Of a stretch of 64,000 nucleotides of DNA, positions 26,043 to 34,264 are shown in pieces. The first letter of the stretch is position 1, and each line of letters begins with the position of its first letter. This DNA comes from Winogradskyella sp. MH6 (lineage in GTDB: Bacteria; Bacteroidota; Bacteroidia; Flavobacteriales; Flavobacteriaceae). The stretch covers positions 806,001-870,000 of the forward strand of contig NZ_CP094494.1 in the NCBI RefSeq assembly GCF_022810765.1, in the 5' to 3' direction. Under the pieces are notes generated by a model. It worked only from the letters and a program-made list of their open reading frames with translations, did not search any database and was not told the DNA's origin. A program made the position numbers and the translations under genes.

Positions 26043-27170
26043 ATGACAGCAGGCAAATCCGTTTACATAGCATTAGGAAGTAACAAAGGCAACAGGTTAG
26101 AATACTTGCAACTAGCCATAGATGCTATTTTTGAAAGGGTTGGTACAATCCGTAAAATTTCTAAAGTCTATGAAACTCCTGCTTTAGGTTTTGAAGGTGA
26201 TAATTTTTATAATGCTTGCATTAAGATTGAAACCGAATTAAAACCAAAAAAACTACTAAGAGTCCTTAAGCAAATTGAAGCTGATTTAGGCAGAACCACC
26301 AAAAAATCTGACACTTATGAGTCTCGTGAGATTGATTTAGACATCTTGTTTTACGAAGATGAAGTCATCAATGAAAAGTCGCTTATAATACCACATCCTG
26401 CCATACACCTGCGTAAGTTTGTTTTAGTACCATTATCTAATATTGCCAAAGACGTCAAGCATCCTGTTTTTCAGAAAACAGTTAGTGAATTGCTAGATGA
26501 TTGTAAAGATGAGTCTGAAATTGAACCTATAAAAATCTGGCTTAAAAACCCAATGAAGCGCTTTGATTTTGGTAGCTATAATTTTATAGCTATTGAAGGT
26601 AATATTGGCGCAGGTAAAACCAGTTTATCTCATAAAATAGCGCAAGATTTTAATGCTAAATTGATTTTAGAGCGTTTTGCTGATAATCCGTTTTTACCAA
26701 AGTTTTACAAAGAGCCTGAGCGCTATGCCTTTACGCTAGAAATGTCTTTTTTGGCAGATCGCTACCAGCAAATTAGTGACGATTTATCGCAACTAGATCT
26801 CTTTAAGGATTTTATGGTAAGCGATTACGATGTACACAAATCACTAATATTTTCTAAAGTTACCTTAGCTGATGATGAGTTTAGGTTATACAGAAAATTG
26901 TTTTACCAAGTCTATAAAGATATTGCCAGACCAGATTTGTACGTTTACCTCTACCAAAATACCGAACGCCTCCAAGCCAACATAAAAAAGCGTGGTCGCA
27001 AATACGAAAGTGACATACAAGACGACTATCTTGAAAAGATCAATTCTGGCTATCTCAACTTTTTAAGAAACCAAACCGAGTTGAACGTAAAAATTATTGA
27101 TATTTCTGACAAGGATTTTGTAAAAAATCGTGAAGATTATCTGTGGTTGCTGAATAAAATAAATGCGTAA
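26043..27170 (+). CDS. folK: Fusion of FolK (HPPK) and deoxynucleoside kinase
   Basis: 375 residues with two enzymes. Residues about 5-160 are 6-hydroxymethyl-7,8-dihydropterin pyrophosphokinase: ALGSNKGNRLEYLQLAID, YETPALGF, then SREIDLDILFY and IPHPAIHLRKFVLVPL. Residues about 178-375 are a deoxynucleoside/deoxyadenosine kinase: P-loop AIEGNIGAGKTSLS, LERFADNPFLPKFY and lid-type KKRGRKYESDIQ. So one chain serves folate synthesis and nucleoside salvage. No stop or frameshift lies in the join (ending EIEPIKIWLKNPMKRFDFGS). Known as a recurrent architecture in flavobacteria. Confidence 0.92.
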   Translation: MTAGKSVYIALGSNKGNRLEYLQLAIDAIFERVGTIRKISKVYETPALGFEGDNFYNACIKIETELKPKKLLRVLKQIEADLGRTTKKSDTYESREIDLDILFYEDEVINEKSLIIPHPAIHLRKFVLVPLSNIAKDVKHPVFQKTVSELLDDCKDESEIEPIKIWLKNPMKRFDFGSYNFIAIEGNIGAGKTSLSHKIAQDFNAKLILERFADNPFLPKFYKEPERYAFTLEMSFLADRYQQISDDLSQLDLFKDFMVSDYDVHKSLIFSKVTLADDEFRLYRKLFYQVYKDIARPDLYVYLYQNTERLQANIKKRGRKYESDIQDDYLEKINSGYLNFLRNQTELNVKIIDISDKDFVKNREDYLWLLNKINA

Positions 27171-27215
27171 TATTTTCATCATTCTGAAATAATTTCAACA
27201 TATAATAACTGTAAT

Positions 27216-27872
27216 CTAAAGTGTAAATAAAGTTGTTACAATTTGACTATTGTTTTCTAAAATCACCTCATTTAGTATCTTAAATTCTTTAACCCTGAAA
27301 TTAAAAGGTTCCGCTAACACATCTACTCCGCTATGATGTTTTAGTCGGTTATGGCTATTAGCGATAATATCAATATTCGGTGTAAATTCTCCAACAGGAA
27401 TATGCTCTGTTAGTACGAGATATTTATAGGCACTTAGTTTGTCTAAAATTTGTTGAATTTCTAGATTAGATAAATGCTGAAAGACTTGCCTAATAATCAC
27501 ACAGTCTGCTTTTGGTAGATCATCTTTAGCTACATCCAGACATTTGAAGGTCAAATGGTCAGCTTTAAACAATTGTTTATTTCTTTCAATTAAACCTTCT
27601 ACGATATCTATAGCAACATATGCTTTTGTATACTGAACGAGAGCTTTACCAACATTAAAATCTCCACAACCCAAATCACAAACCGTTAGTTGACCGTTAT
27701 GTGATTTTAAAAAATCGGTTACACCATCAATATAAGGCTGAATAATTTTGGGATTGTGAGAGCCTTCACCTGAGTAGAAATCAGAATCGTTTCCTCCCCA
27801 AAAATGCTGCTCATAAATCTGCTCCATAACCGCTTTGGTTGGCCATGGTGTTTTTTGTTTTTTAGAGGTCAT
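27216..27872 (-). CDS. Class I SAM-dependent methyltransferase
   Basis: 218 residues. SAM-binding motif I is TVCDLGCGDFNVGKAL (about residues 62-77); motif II VAIDIVEGLIERN and motif IV ADCVIIRQVFQHLS follow. The N-terminal FWGGNDSDFYSGEGSHNP stretch is distinctive. No membrane segment. Its ATG overlaps the stop of the LytTR response-regulator gene (TAATG), so it is almost certainly the third gene of that operon and translationally coupled. Substrate unknown; small molecule is more likely than RNA from the motif set. Confidence 0.88.
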   Translation of the reverse strand: MTSKKQKTPWPTKAVMEQIYEQHFWGGNDSDFYSGEGSHNPKIIQPYIDGVTDFLKSHNGQLTVCDLGCGDFNVGKALVQYTKAYVAIDIVEGLIERNKQLFKADHLTFKCLDVAKDDLPKADCVIIRQVFQHLSNLEIQQILDKLSAYKYLVLTEHIPVGEFTPNIDIIANSHNRLKHHSGVDVLAEPFNFRVKEFKILNEVILENNSQIVTTLFTL

Positions 27873-28606
27873 TATTTAAAATAAGCCAACAATTCAGCCT
27901 TTTTAGATGCAGATACCATAATTTCTTTTCCGTTACTTAGAATGACACTTCCTCCTTTTCCTTTTACATACTTTACCACTTCATTTACATTTACCAAATA
28001 GCTCTTATGGACTCTGGCAAAATTGCCGTCTTTTAAACTTTCTTCAATATATTTTAAAGTTTTACTTACCAGCTTTTTCTTATTGTTGTTAAGGTAGATT
28101 TCTGTGTAGTTATCATCGGCTTTGCAATACATAATATCTGCTGTTTCTATAACTTCAAAACCATCCTGTTGTGGCAAAGTGATTCTTCCATTTACGGCGT
28201 TGGTTTTTGGTACCAAGACCTGGTCTTGTAGTGCTTCTTCTTTCGATTTTATTTCTGTAACATAATCAACCGCTTTTATAAGTTCATCTATAGAAATCGG
28301 CTTCATTAAGTAGTATGATGCATGTGCATTTAAGGCTTCAATAGCATAATGATTATAAGCTGTAACAAAAATGGTTTCAAAATCTATATGACCAACTTTA
28401 TCTAATAAATCGAACGCATTACCATATGGCATTTCTACATCTAAAAAGACTACGTCTAAATCGTTATTCCTAATCAGCACCAAAGCTTCTTCAACATTAG
28501 CAGCTTCGCCTACAATTGAAATATTTGGGCAGTATTTGTTGAGATAATTTCGCAGAATAGCTCTGCTTGTTTCTTCGTCTTCTACTAGTATTGCGTTTAG
28601 TTTCAT
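27872..28606 (-). CDS. LytTR-family response regulator
   Basis: 244 residues. The N-terminal receiver has the acidic pocket (LVEDEETSR), phospho-acceptor Asp in DVVFLDVEMPYG (about residue 57), Thr in FVTAYNHYA and Lys in LMKPIS. The C-terminal DNA-binding LytTR domain holds YCKADDNYTEIYLNN and FARVHKSYLVNVNEVVKY. It starts 3 bp after the histidine kinase stop and overlaps the methyltransferase start. LytTR proteins bind pairs of short direct repeats about two helical turns apart; such phased repeats exist upstream of the divergent gene (30880-30928). Confidence 0.95.
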   Translation of the reverse strand: MKLNAILVEDEETSRAILRNYLNKYCPNISIVGEAANVEEALVLIRNNDLDVVFLDVEMPYGNAFDLLDKVGHIDFETIFVTAYNHYAIEALNAHASYYLMKPISIDELIKAVDYVTEIKSKEEALQDQVLVPKTNAVNGRITLPQQDGFEVIETADIMYCKADDNYTEIYLNNNKKKLVSKTLKYIEESLKDGNFARVHKSYLVNVNEVVKYVKGKGGSVILSNGKEIMVSASKKAELLAYFK

Positions 28607-28609
28607 TTT

Positions 28610-30781
28610 TTAATCTTTTTTTAAAGTCACCACAACTTTGGTACCTGCATCTTCAGATTGTTGATAATCTTCAATCGTTACATCTACCTTGTCTTTGTAC
28701 ATTTCGTTTAAAATTGCTACACGCTTCTTGATGTTGTTCATCCCTTTAGAATTCTGCTTTTTCTGATTCTCGGTCTTCATTTGTTTAGAGCGCGTTCTAC
28801 CTATTCCGTCGTCTGAAATGGTAATGGTAATTTCGTCTTTTGATTTTGGTTTTATGGAAATGTTTAGATGTCCTTTTTCTTTTTTGTAACGCAGACCATG
28901 CCATACTGCATTTTCGATATAAGGTTGCAGTAACATTGGTGGAATTTGAAATTCTTCAATATTTATAGTGTCATCAACATCTATAGAATATTCAAACTTA
29001 TCTTGAAATCTAAAATGCTCTAGTTTAGTGTACAACTGAAGCAATTCGATTTCCTTTTTTAGTGGAATAAAATCTTCCTCACTATTCTCTAATACTGCAC
29101 GCATTAACTGGGAAAAATCTGATAAATATTTATTTGCTGTACGCTCATCGTTGGTTGCAATAAAACTATTCACCGAGTTTAAGGCATTAAAAATAAAGTG
29201 CGGATTCATTTGACTACGCAGCGACTTTAATGCCAAAAGATTGTTAGCCAAACGCTGTTGCTTAATGTATTTGTACATTAAAAAACCTGTAATTAAGAGC
29301 AGCAACAATCCTCCAAGCAAGGAATAAATAATTAACTGTTGTCGTTTGTTGCGTTCTTGGGTAAGGTCATATTTGCTTTTAGACAGCGCTCTGTCGCTCT
29401 CTAAAGTGGTAATTCTGTTTTGCTGCTCTGCTATGTTTCTGCTAAAACGAGCTGCTTGAGATATTTCTTGGACCTTCTTAGCATACAATTCATCAACAGT
29501 ATTTTTGTATTCATTCAGCCATTTAAGTCCCTCTTCTGCATCACCAGCATCAATTAAAGCTTCGGACAGCTTTCTGGTCGCATCTTTTTTTACATCCAAG
29601 TCTTCCTTTTTATCAGCTTCTTCAATACTCTTTTTAAATGATGGAATGGCGTTTTCTAAATCATTATTGAGTAGATAGGCGTTACCTAGTTTATAATTTT
29701 GCTTTTGTGGTGTTAAAGGACTTTCATTAGGTAATATAGAGTCCTTCTCTATGTCTTCAAGTGTTTCTAACACATCTTTTCTAAGTGCAATCTCACTATC
29801 ATACTCCATATTAGAGCTATTAAACTCAGCAACTTTAACCTGCTCCTCAACAGCACGTTTTTTGTTTTCTTTTTTTGCTAACTTAAGTGAATTGCTATAG
29901 AAACCCTTTGCCTTTTCAACTTCACCTCTTGCGTTATACGCTTGTGCTATTTTAGAGTTTAAATCCGTAACCTTTGGAGCTATTAAATGTTTCTTCGCAA
30001 TCTCCAATCCCTTTTCATAAGAGCTTATGGCTTGTTGCGTATTTTTTAATTTTAAGTATGCATCACCAAGTCCTTCATATAAAACTGTTTTTTCGTAATT
30101 AGACAAGTCTTTTTCATTGAGGCTTTTATAAGTATCTATACTTTTTTGATACTCTTCATTATCAATGTATGTCTTAGCCAATTTGAGTTTTGAAGAAGGC
30201 ATTTCAAAATTCTGGAGGCTTACTTTATATGCAGATATAGCAAGGTCATATTGTTTCCAATAGACATAAATATCACCCAAAAGCTCATGTGCTTCTGCAC
30301 TTTGCCTTGATGACACATCATAATTAAGTGCATCGCCAACAAATTTTATACTCTTTGCGGCATCCTTCTTTAAGTACGCATCAGCTGAGTCTATCATTTG
30401 GTTAAATTGTCTTCCAGCATCATTTTTTTGACCACTTATATAACGTGAGTTCTTTGGTTCTTCAACTAATATAGTAATGCGTTCATCACTTATGATCGTA
30501 TAGTGTACTGTATCAAAATCACCATGCATTATAGTAAGCTCATCTCCTACTCTTGCCTTAACTACAAATTTTCCAAAGATGTCAGTACGTGTATATTTGC
30601 CGTTATTTATTTGAATACTCACATTATCTATTGGCTCTCTTGTGTCTTTCAAATAAACCGATCCTCTAACAGTAAAAAATGCTTCGTCCTTGTTGGTTTT
30701 GTTGTTATTGCTTTGTCCAAAACTCAAAAGCGTAAATAGAAAGAAAAATATAAGGCTATATGTGTGACTAATTTTTATCAA
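28610..30781 (-). CDS. LytS-like sensor histidine kinase with TPR and carboxypeptidase-regulatory-like domains
   Basis: 723 residues. Signal peptide (to about FGQS, residue 24), a carboxypeptidase-regulatory-like beta domain (VRGSVYLKDTREPIDNVSIQ, about 38-110), about seven TPR helices pairs (about 130-440), a coiled coil, one membrane span (LIIYSLLGGLLLLLITGFLMY), then the kinase core SLRSQMNPHFIFNALNSV with the phospho-His, and an HATPase domain (NAVWHGLRYKKEKG, ISDDGIGRTR). So the sensor part is periplasmic. The start is TTG at 30781; no in-frame ATG precedes the signal peptide. First gene of the operon with the response regulator and methyltransferase. Confidence 0.93.
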   Translation of the reverse strand: MIKISHTYSLIFFFLFTLLSFGQSNNNKTNKDEAFFTVRGSVYLKDTREPIDNVSIQINNGKYTRTDIFGKFVVKARVGDELTIMHGDFDTVHYTIISDERITILVEEPKNSRYISGQKNDAGRQFNQMIDSADAYLKKDAAKSIKFVGDALNYDVSSRQSAEAHELLGDIYVYWKQYDLAISAYKVSLQNFEMPSSKLKLAKTYIDNEEYQKSIDTYKSLNEKDLSNYEKTVLYEGLGDAYLKLKNTQQAISSYEKGLEIAKKHLIAPKVTDLNSKIAQAYNARGEVEKAKGFYSNSLKLAKKENKKRAVEEQVKVAEFNSSNMEYDSEIALRKDVLETLEDIEKDSILPNESPLTPQKQNYKLGNAYLLNNDLENAIPSFKKSIEEADKKEDLDVKKDATRKLSEALIDAGDAEEGLKWLNEYKNTVDELYAKKVQEISQAARFSRNIAEQQNRITTLESDRALSKSKYDLTQERNKRQQLIIYSLLGGLLLLLITGFLMYKYIKQQRLANNLLALKSLRSQMNPHFIFNALNSVNSFIATNDERTANKYLSDFSQLMRAVLENSEEDFIPLKKEIELLQLYTKLEHFRFQDKFEYSIDVDDTINIEEFQIPPMLLQPYIENAVWHGLRYKKEKGHLNISIKPKSKDEITITISDDGIGRTRSKQMKTENQKKQNSKGMNNIKKRVAILNEMYKDKVDVTIEDYQQSEDAGTKVVVTLKKD

Positions 30782-30879
30782 AATAAGGTATTAACAGGAC
30801 TAACTTACATACTTTATTTGGTATCAAAAAATGGCTACTTCAATTTTATAGTCTTTTAAGTAGAAAAATATTAGAGTTA

Positions 30880-30928
30880 ACTCATTTAAGATTTTACTTC
30901 ACTCATTAAGTAGTCGCTTTTACTCATT
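30880..30928. promoter_or_regulatory. Three phased direct repeats, candidate LytTR operator
   Basis: ACTCATT occurs exactly three times at 30880-30886, 30901-30907 and 30922-30928, each 21 bp from the next. Copies 1 and 3 also share AGATTTT three bases further on. The 21-bp period is two DNA turns, the spacing known for LytTR-binding repeats. The last copy is 65 bp before the ATG of the SIMPL-like gene and the first is 98 bp before the histidine kinase start. The words do not match the AlgR/AgrA consensus, so binding is inferred from spacing and gene context. Confidence 0.55.
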
Positions 30929-30993
30929 GTAGATTTTTTCTTCTCTTTTTTCAGCAGAGTTTTACAATTCATTAATCAAAAAATAAATTCAAA

Positions 30994-32025
30994 ATGAAAA
31001 AAATCAATCTAGCATTTTTGCTCCTGTTTTTATGTGCTAACTATACCACAGCCCAACACAAAGGAAATTACAACCAAATTACACAAGAAATTTCCAGACA
31101 AAACATTTTAACATCAGGAAATGCCAACATATACAACCCAACGGTTCAACGTCAAATTAACAAAACGCTTCATCCAAGTGATGTTTTAACAATAGATGTC
31201 AAAGCATTACAAAACGTAAGCGCCACGACTTACACAGCTGTTTTTAACCTGTCTCAAATTGGCGAAACTGCAGAATCTACTAACGCTCTTATGAAAGAGC
31301 GAATAGACAATATTAAAACCAGATTAAACATTCTCGGAATTGCTGAAAAAGATTTTGCAATTGATGTTATTTCTTTCGTACCTGTATACGAAGTGGAAGT
31401 CACAAAAAAGCTATTCAGCAAAACGTACACTGAAGTACCAAAAGGGTTTGAACTGCAACAAAACATTCATATTCAATTTACTAAAACCAGTCAATTTGAA
31501 GGCATTTTAGAAGCGTGTGCAAAAAGCGAAGTATACAATTTAGTTAAGGTTGATTATTTTATTGAAAACATTCGGGAAGTTTATAAAAATCTTCAAGATC
31601 AATTATTAAAACTCATTGCAGATAAAAAAGCATACTATACAACTTTAGGCTTTGACATGGCTAGCTACGATGTTAAAATTGCGGATGATAAGTACTGTTA
31701 TTTTCCAAAAGATTTCTACCAAAGTTACCAAGCATACAACAGTGTCTCTTTTGAAGCTCTAAAAACCAAAAAAGGTGTTAGTAGCGCTAAAAAACAAACC
31801 TCCTATTATTACCAACCACTTACCTATGAGCAGTATGATATTGTGGTAAATCCATCAATATTAGAACCTGTTGTTCAAATAGGAATGAATATAAAATTAT
31901 TGTACACACCAAAACCTAAAGAGCAAAAGCCAAAAACTATTACAAAAACCGAAATTGACCATAAATACTATGTGATTTCGCCAAATGGGACTATAGATGT
32001 AAAAGAATTAAATACAAAAAATTAA
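30994..32025 (+). CDS. Secreted SIMPL (DUF541)-like protein
   Basis: 343 residues. Signal peptide MKKINLAFLLLFLCANYTTAQ, then at about residues 55-190 a SIMPL-like pattern: alternating strands (TYTAVFNLSQIGETA), a helix (MKERIDNIKTRLNILGI) and a strand (DFAIDVISFVPVYEVEV). It ends in a helical part and a lysine-rich stretch (TPKPKEQKPKT). SIMPL proteins are periplasmic with no single known role. It lies 5 bp before the VWA lipoprotein, so the two form an operon. The family call is from pattern only. No TAnnTTTG promoter precedes it. Confidence 0.65.
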   Translation: MKKINLAFLLLFLCANYTTAQHKGNYNQITQEISRQNILTSGNANIYNPTVQRQINKTLHPSDVLTIDVKALQNVSATTYTAVFNLSQIGETAESTNALMKERIDNIKTRLNILGIAEKDFAIDVISFVPVYEVEVTKKLFSKTYTEVPKGFELQQNIHIQFTKTSQFEGILEACAKSEVYNLVKVDYFIENIREVYKNLQDQLLKLIADKKAYYTTLGFDMASYDVKIADDKYCYFPKDFYQSYQAYNSVSFEALKTKKGVSSAKKQTSYYYQPLTYEQYDIVVNPSILEPVVQIGMNIKLLYTPKPKEQKPKTITKTEIDHKYYVISPNGTIDVKELNTKN

Positions 32026-32030
32026 CAACT

Positions 32031-33197
32031 ATGAAAGCAATAACAAAACCATTTGCTGTAATGATGGGAATACTATCCCTTACTGCTTGCAATGCAAACA
32101 CAAAACAAAATGAGCAAAATCTCGTCATCAATCAAACAGTGATTGAAACAAATTTAAAAACCGATAAACCTGAAATTAAAGTAGCATTATTACTAGACAC
32201 GAGTAATAGTATGGACGGTTTAATAGACCAAGCTAAGGCGCAATTATGGGAAATTGTAAACGAACTCTCTTATGCTAAATGTGAGGAGCAAAACCCTAAT
32301 CTTAAAATTGCACTCTATGAATATGGCAATGATAATCTTAACGCAGATGAAGGGTATTTAAGACAAGTACTCGCCTTTAGTGATGATTTAGATGAAATTT
32401 CTAAATCCCTTTTTTCTTTAACTACAAAAGGAGGTAATGAATACTGTGGTAAAGTCATTAAAACAGCTTTAGACCAACTTAATTGGGAAGATAAAGAAGA
32501 TGATTTAAAACTAATTTTTATCGCAGGAAATGAACCTTACACGCAAGGAACAGTTAGTTACAAGGAAGCTTCTAAACTTGCACATCAAAAAGATGTTACG
32601 GTAAACACTATTTTTTGTGGAGACTATAATCAAGGGATTTCTGGTTTTTGGAAGGATGGTGCAGATCTTACACATGGAGATTATATGGCTATTAATCATA
32701 ATAAAGCTACCGTTCACATAGCATCACCTTATGATGACAAAATTTTAGAACTTAATGAGAAACTAAACAAAACATATGTTGCATATGGATACTTAGGAAG
32801 ACAAAAGATGGAAATGCAGGCACAACAAGACTTAAATGCCATGAGTTATGACAAAGCTAATGCTGTCAGCAGAACAGTAAGCAAAAGCTCTAGACTTTAC
32901 AAAAATAGCTCGTGGGATTTAGTTGATGCAGAAAAAGAAGCCGATTTTTCTTATGAAGATTTAGATGAAAAACAATTACCTGACGAATTAAAAGGAAAAT
33001 CTAAAGAAGAAATTAAATCTTATGTTGAAAAGAAAAGAGTTGAGCGCGAAAAGCTTCAAAAAGAAATTGCCGAACTCAATATAAAGCGTAAAACATATAT
33101 AGCTAAAAACTCTGACGACAAAAATAATGGATTAGAAAATGCAATGGTAAATGCCATAAAAACCCAAGCTAAAAACAAAAACTATGTTTGGGAATAG
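32031..33197 (+). CDS. VWA-domain lipoprotein
   Basis: 388 residues. The N-terminus ends in lipobox LTAC (about residues 17-20), so it is probably a lipid-anchored protein. The von Willebrand A domain (about 47-250) has a MIDAS-type DTSNSMD near residue 57, a Gly-Gly-Asn in TKGGNEYCG and LIFIAGNEPYTQG, so metal-dependent protein binding is plausible. The C-terminal part is a charged helical region (KSKEEIKSYVEKKRVEREK). Cotranscribed with the SIMPL-like gene; terminated at 33206-33240. Confidence 0.85.
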   Translation: MKAITKPFAVMMGILSLTACNANTKQNEQNLVINQTVIETNLKTDKPEIKVALLLDTSNSMDGLIDQAKAQLWEIVNELSYAKCEEQNPNLKIALYEYGNDNLNADEGYLRQVLAFSDDLDEISKSLFSLTTKGGNEYCGKVIKTALDQLNWEDKEDDLKLIFIAGNEPYTQGTVSYKEASKLAHQKDVTVNTIFCGDYNQGISGFWKDGADLTHGDYMAINHNKATVHIASPYDDKILELNEKLNKTYVAYGYLGRQKMEMQAQQDLNAMSYDKANAVSRTVSKSSRLYKNSSWDLVDAEKEADFSYEDLDEKQLPDELKGKSKEEIKSYVEKKRVEREKLQKEIAELNIKRKTYIAKNSDDKNNGLENAMVNAIKTQAKNKNYVWE

Positions 33198-33205
33198 GCA
33201 ATAAC

Positions 33206-33240
33206 AAAAAAGGCTCGATTAAAAAATCGAGCCTTTTTTG
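33206..33240. terminator. Bidirectional terminator between the VWA and PorP genes
   Basis: AGGCTCGAT (33211-33219) and ATCGAGCCT (33226-33234) form a perfect 9-bp stem with an A6 loop, flanked by an A-run on the left and a T-run on the right. It lies 13 bp after the VWA stop and 8 bp beyond the PorP stop on the other strand, so it serves both. Confidence 0.9.
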
Positions 33241-33242
33241 TT

Positions 33243-34256
33243 TTAGTTAATTGCAGGACAATTACACTCAAACTTCTCTCGCTTACAATTAAAGTTGTAA
33301 CCTAAAGTTATTTGATGGAAACCTCCTGTATTAAAGTTTACTGTATTTGCTTGGTATGAATATGTGTAAGCAAACACAAAATTGTTATAATCTACACCAA
33401 TAAAAGGCGTGAAATATTGTAACTTCTGACTACTTACCCCAGAACCGTCTACAAACTCTGCACCATCTAAGCTACGTCTATAAGATAATCCACCCCAAAC
33501 TTTACCAAAATCCATTTCACGGTAGACTTTAGCATTAATATCTATTGAAGACTCTTCTGTCGCATCTCTATACATATACATAATAGAAGGCTCATAACTC
33601 CAATCACTTCCAAACTTGCTAAATGTATAACCTGTAGAAAACAGATAAGTTCTTAAGTTTCTAAACTCCCACTGATCCCCATTACGATTCCAGTTGATAC
33701 CATCATTTTCTAAAATATTCTTTGCCGTAAAATGCGCATAAAAATCTAAAAAGTGGTAAGAGAAACCAGCATCAATATTAAAATTAGTCGCTGTACCGCT
33801 TGTTGCTAATGGATCAAATTCATCTCCAGGCCCCAACCATGTACTTGCATCTACTTTGTACTGTAGAAACCCAGCATTGATACCAAATGACAACATATTC
33901 AGGTCAATTTCATTTCTAGAAAACATTAAATGATATGCAAAAGTAGCATATCCACCTAAAGTAGAATGATAACCATTAGAGTCGTTAAATAAAATTCCAC
34001 CAACACCTACAGGTGTATCTCCAACTCTACCATTAATACTTAATGTTTGCAAACTAGGAGCATCATCTACACCAAACCATTGCTGTCTGGCTGTTAATCT
34101 AACCTTAGCACAATTAGCAACACCTGCCATCGAAGGATGTATTAAATAATAATTATCTGTTAAATAATCAGAATAAATTGGAACACCTTCTTGAGCAAAA
34201 CTAAAATTTGCCACTAAGACTGTAAATGCTACTAAACAAAACTTTTTTAATCTCAT
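33243..34256 (-). CDS. PorP/SprF-family type IX secretion outer-membrane protein
   Basis: 337 residues: signal peptide (MRLKKFCLVAFTVLVANFSFAQ), then the PorP/SprF barrel start EGVPIYSDYLTDNYYLIHPSMAGVANCAKVRLTARQQW and repeated strand pairs to the end. SprF-type proteins help secrete or anchor one specific T9SS substrate, usually the giant gene just upstream. Here it is 8 bp downstream of the 2276-residue type B protein on the same strand, exactly the SprB-SprF layout. Ends in a Cys-rich tail (CKREKFECNCPAIN), which is unusual for a barrel C-terminus. Confidence 0.92.
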   Translation of the reverse strand: MRLKKFCLVAFTVLVANFSFAQEGVPIYSDYLTDNYYLIHPSMAGVANCAKVRLTARQQWFGVDDAPSLQTLSINGRVGDTPVGVGGILFNDSNGYHSTLGGYATFAYHLMFSRNEIDLNMLSFGINAGFLQYKVDASTWLGPGDEFDPLATSGTATNFNIDAGFSYHFLDFYAHFTAKNILENDGINWNRNGDQWEFRNLRTYLFSTGYTFSKFGSDWSYEPSIMYMYRDATEESSIDINAKVYREMDFGKVWGGLSYRRSLDGAEFVDGSGVSSQKLQYFTPFIGVDYNNFVFAYTYSYQANTVNFNTGGFHQITLGYNFNCKREKFECNCPAIN

Positions 34257-34264
34257 AATTTCTT

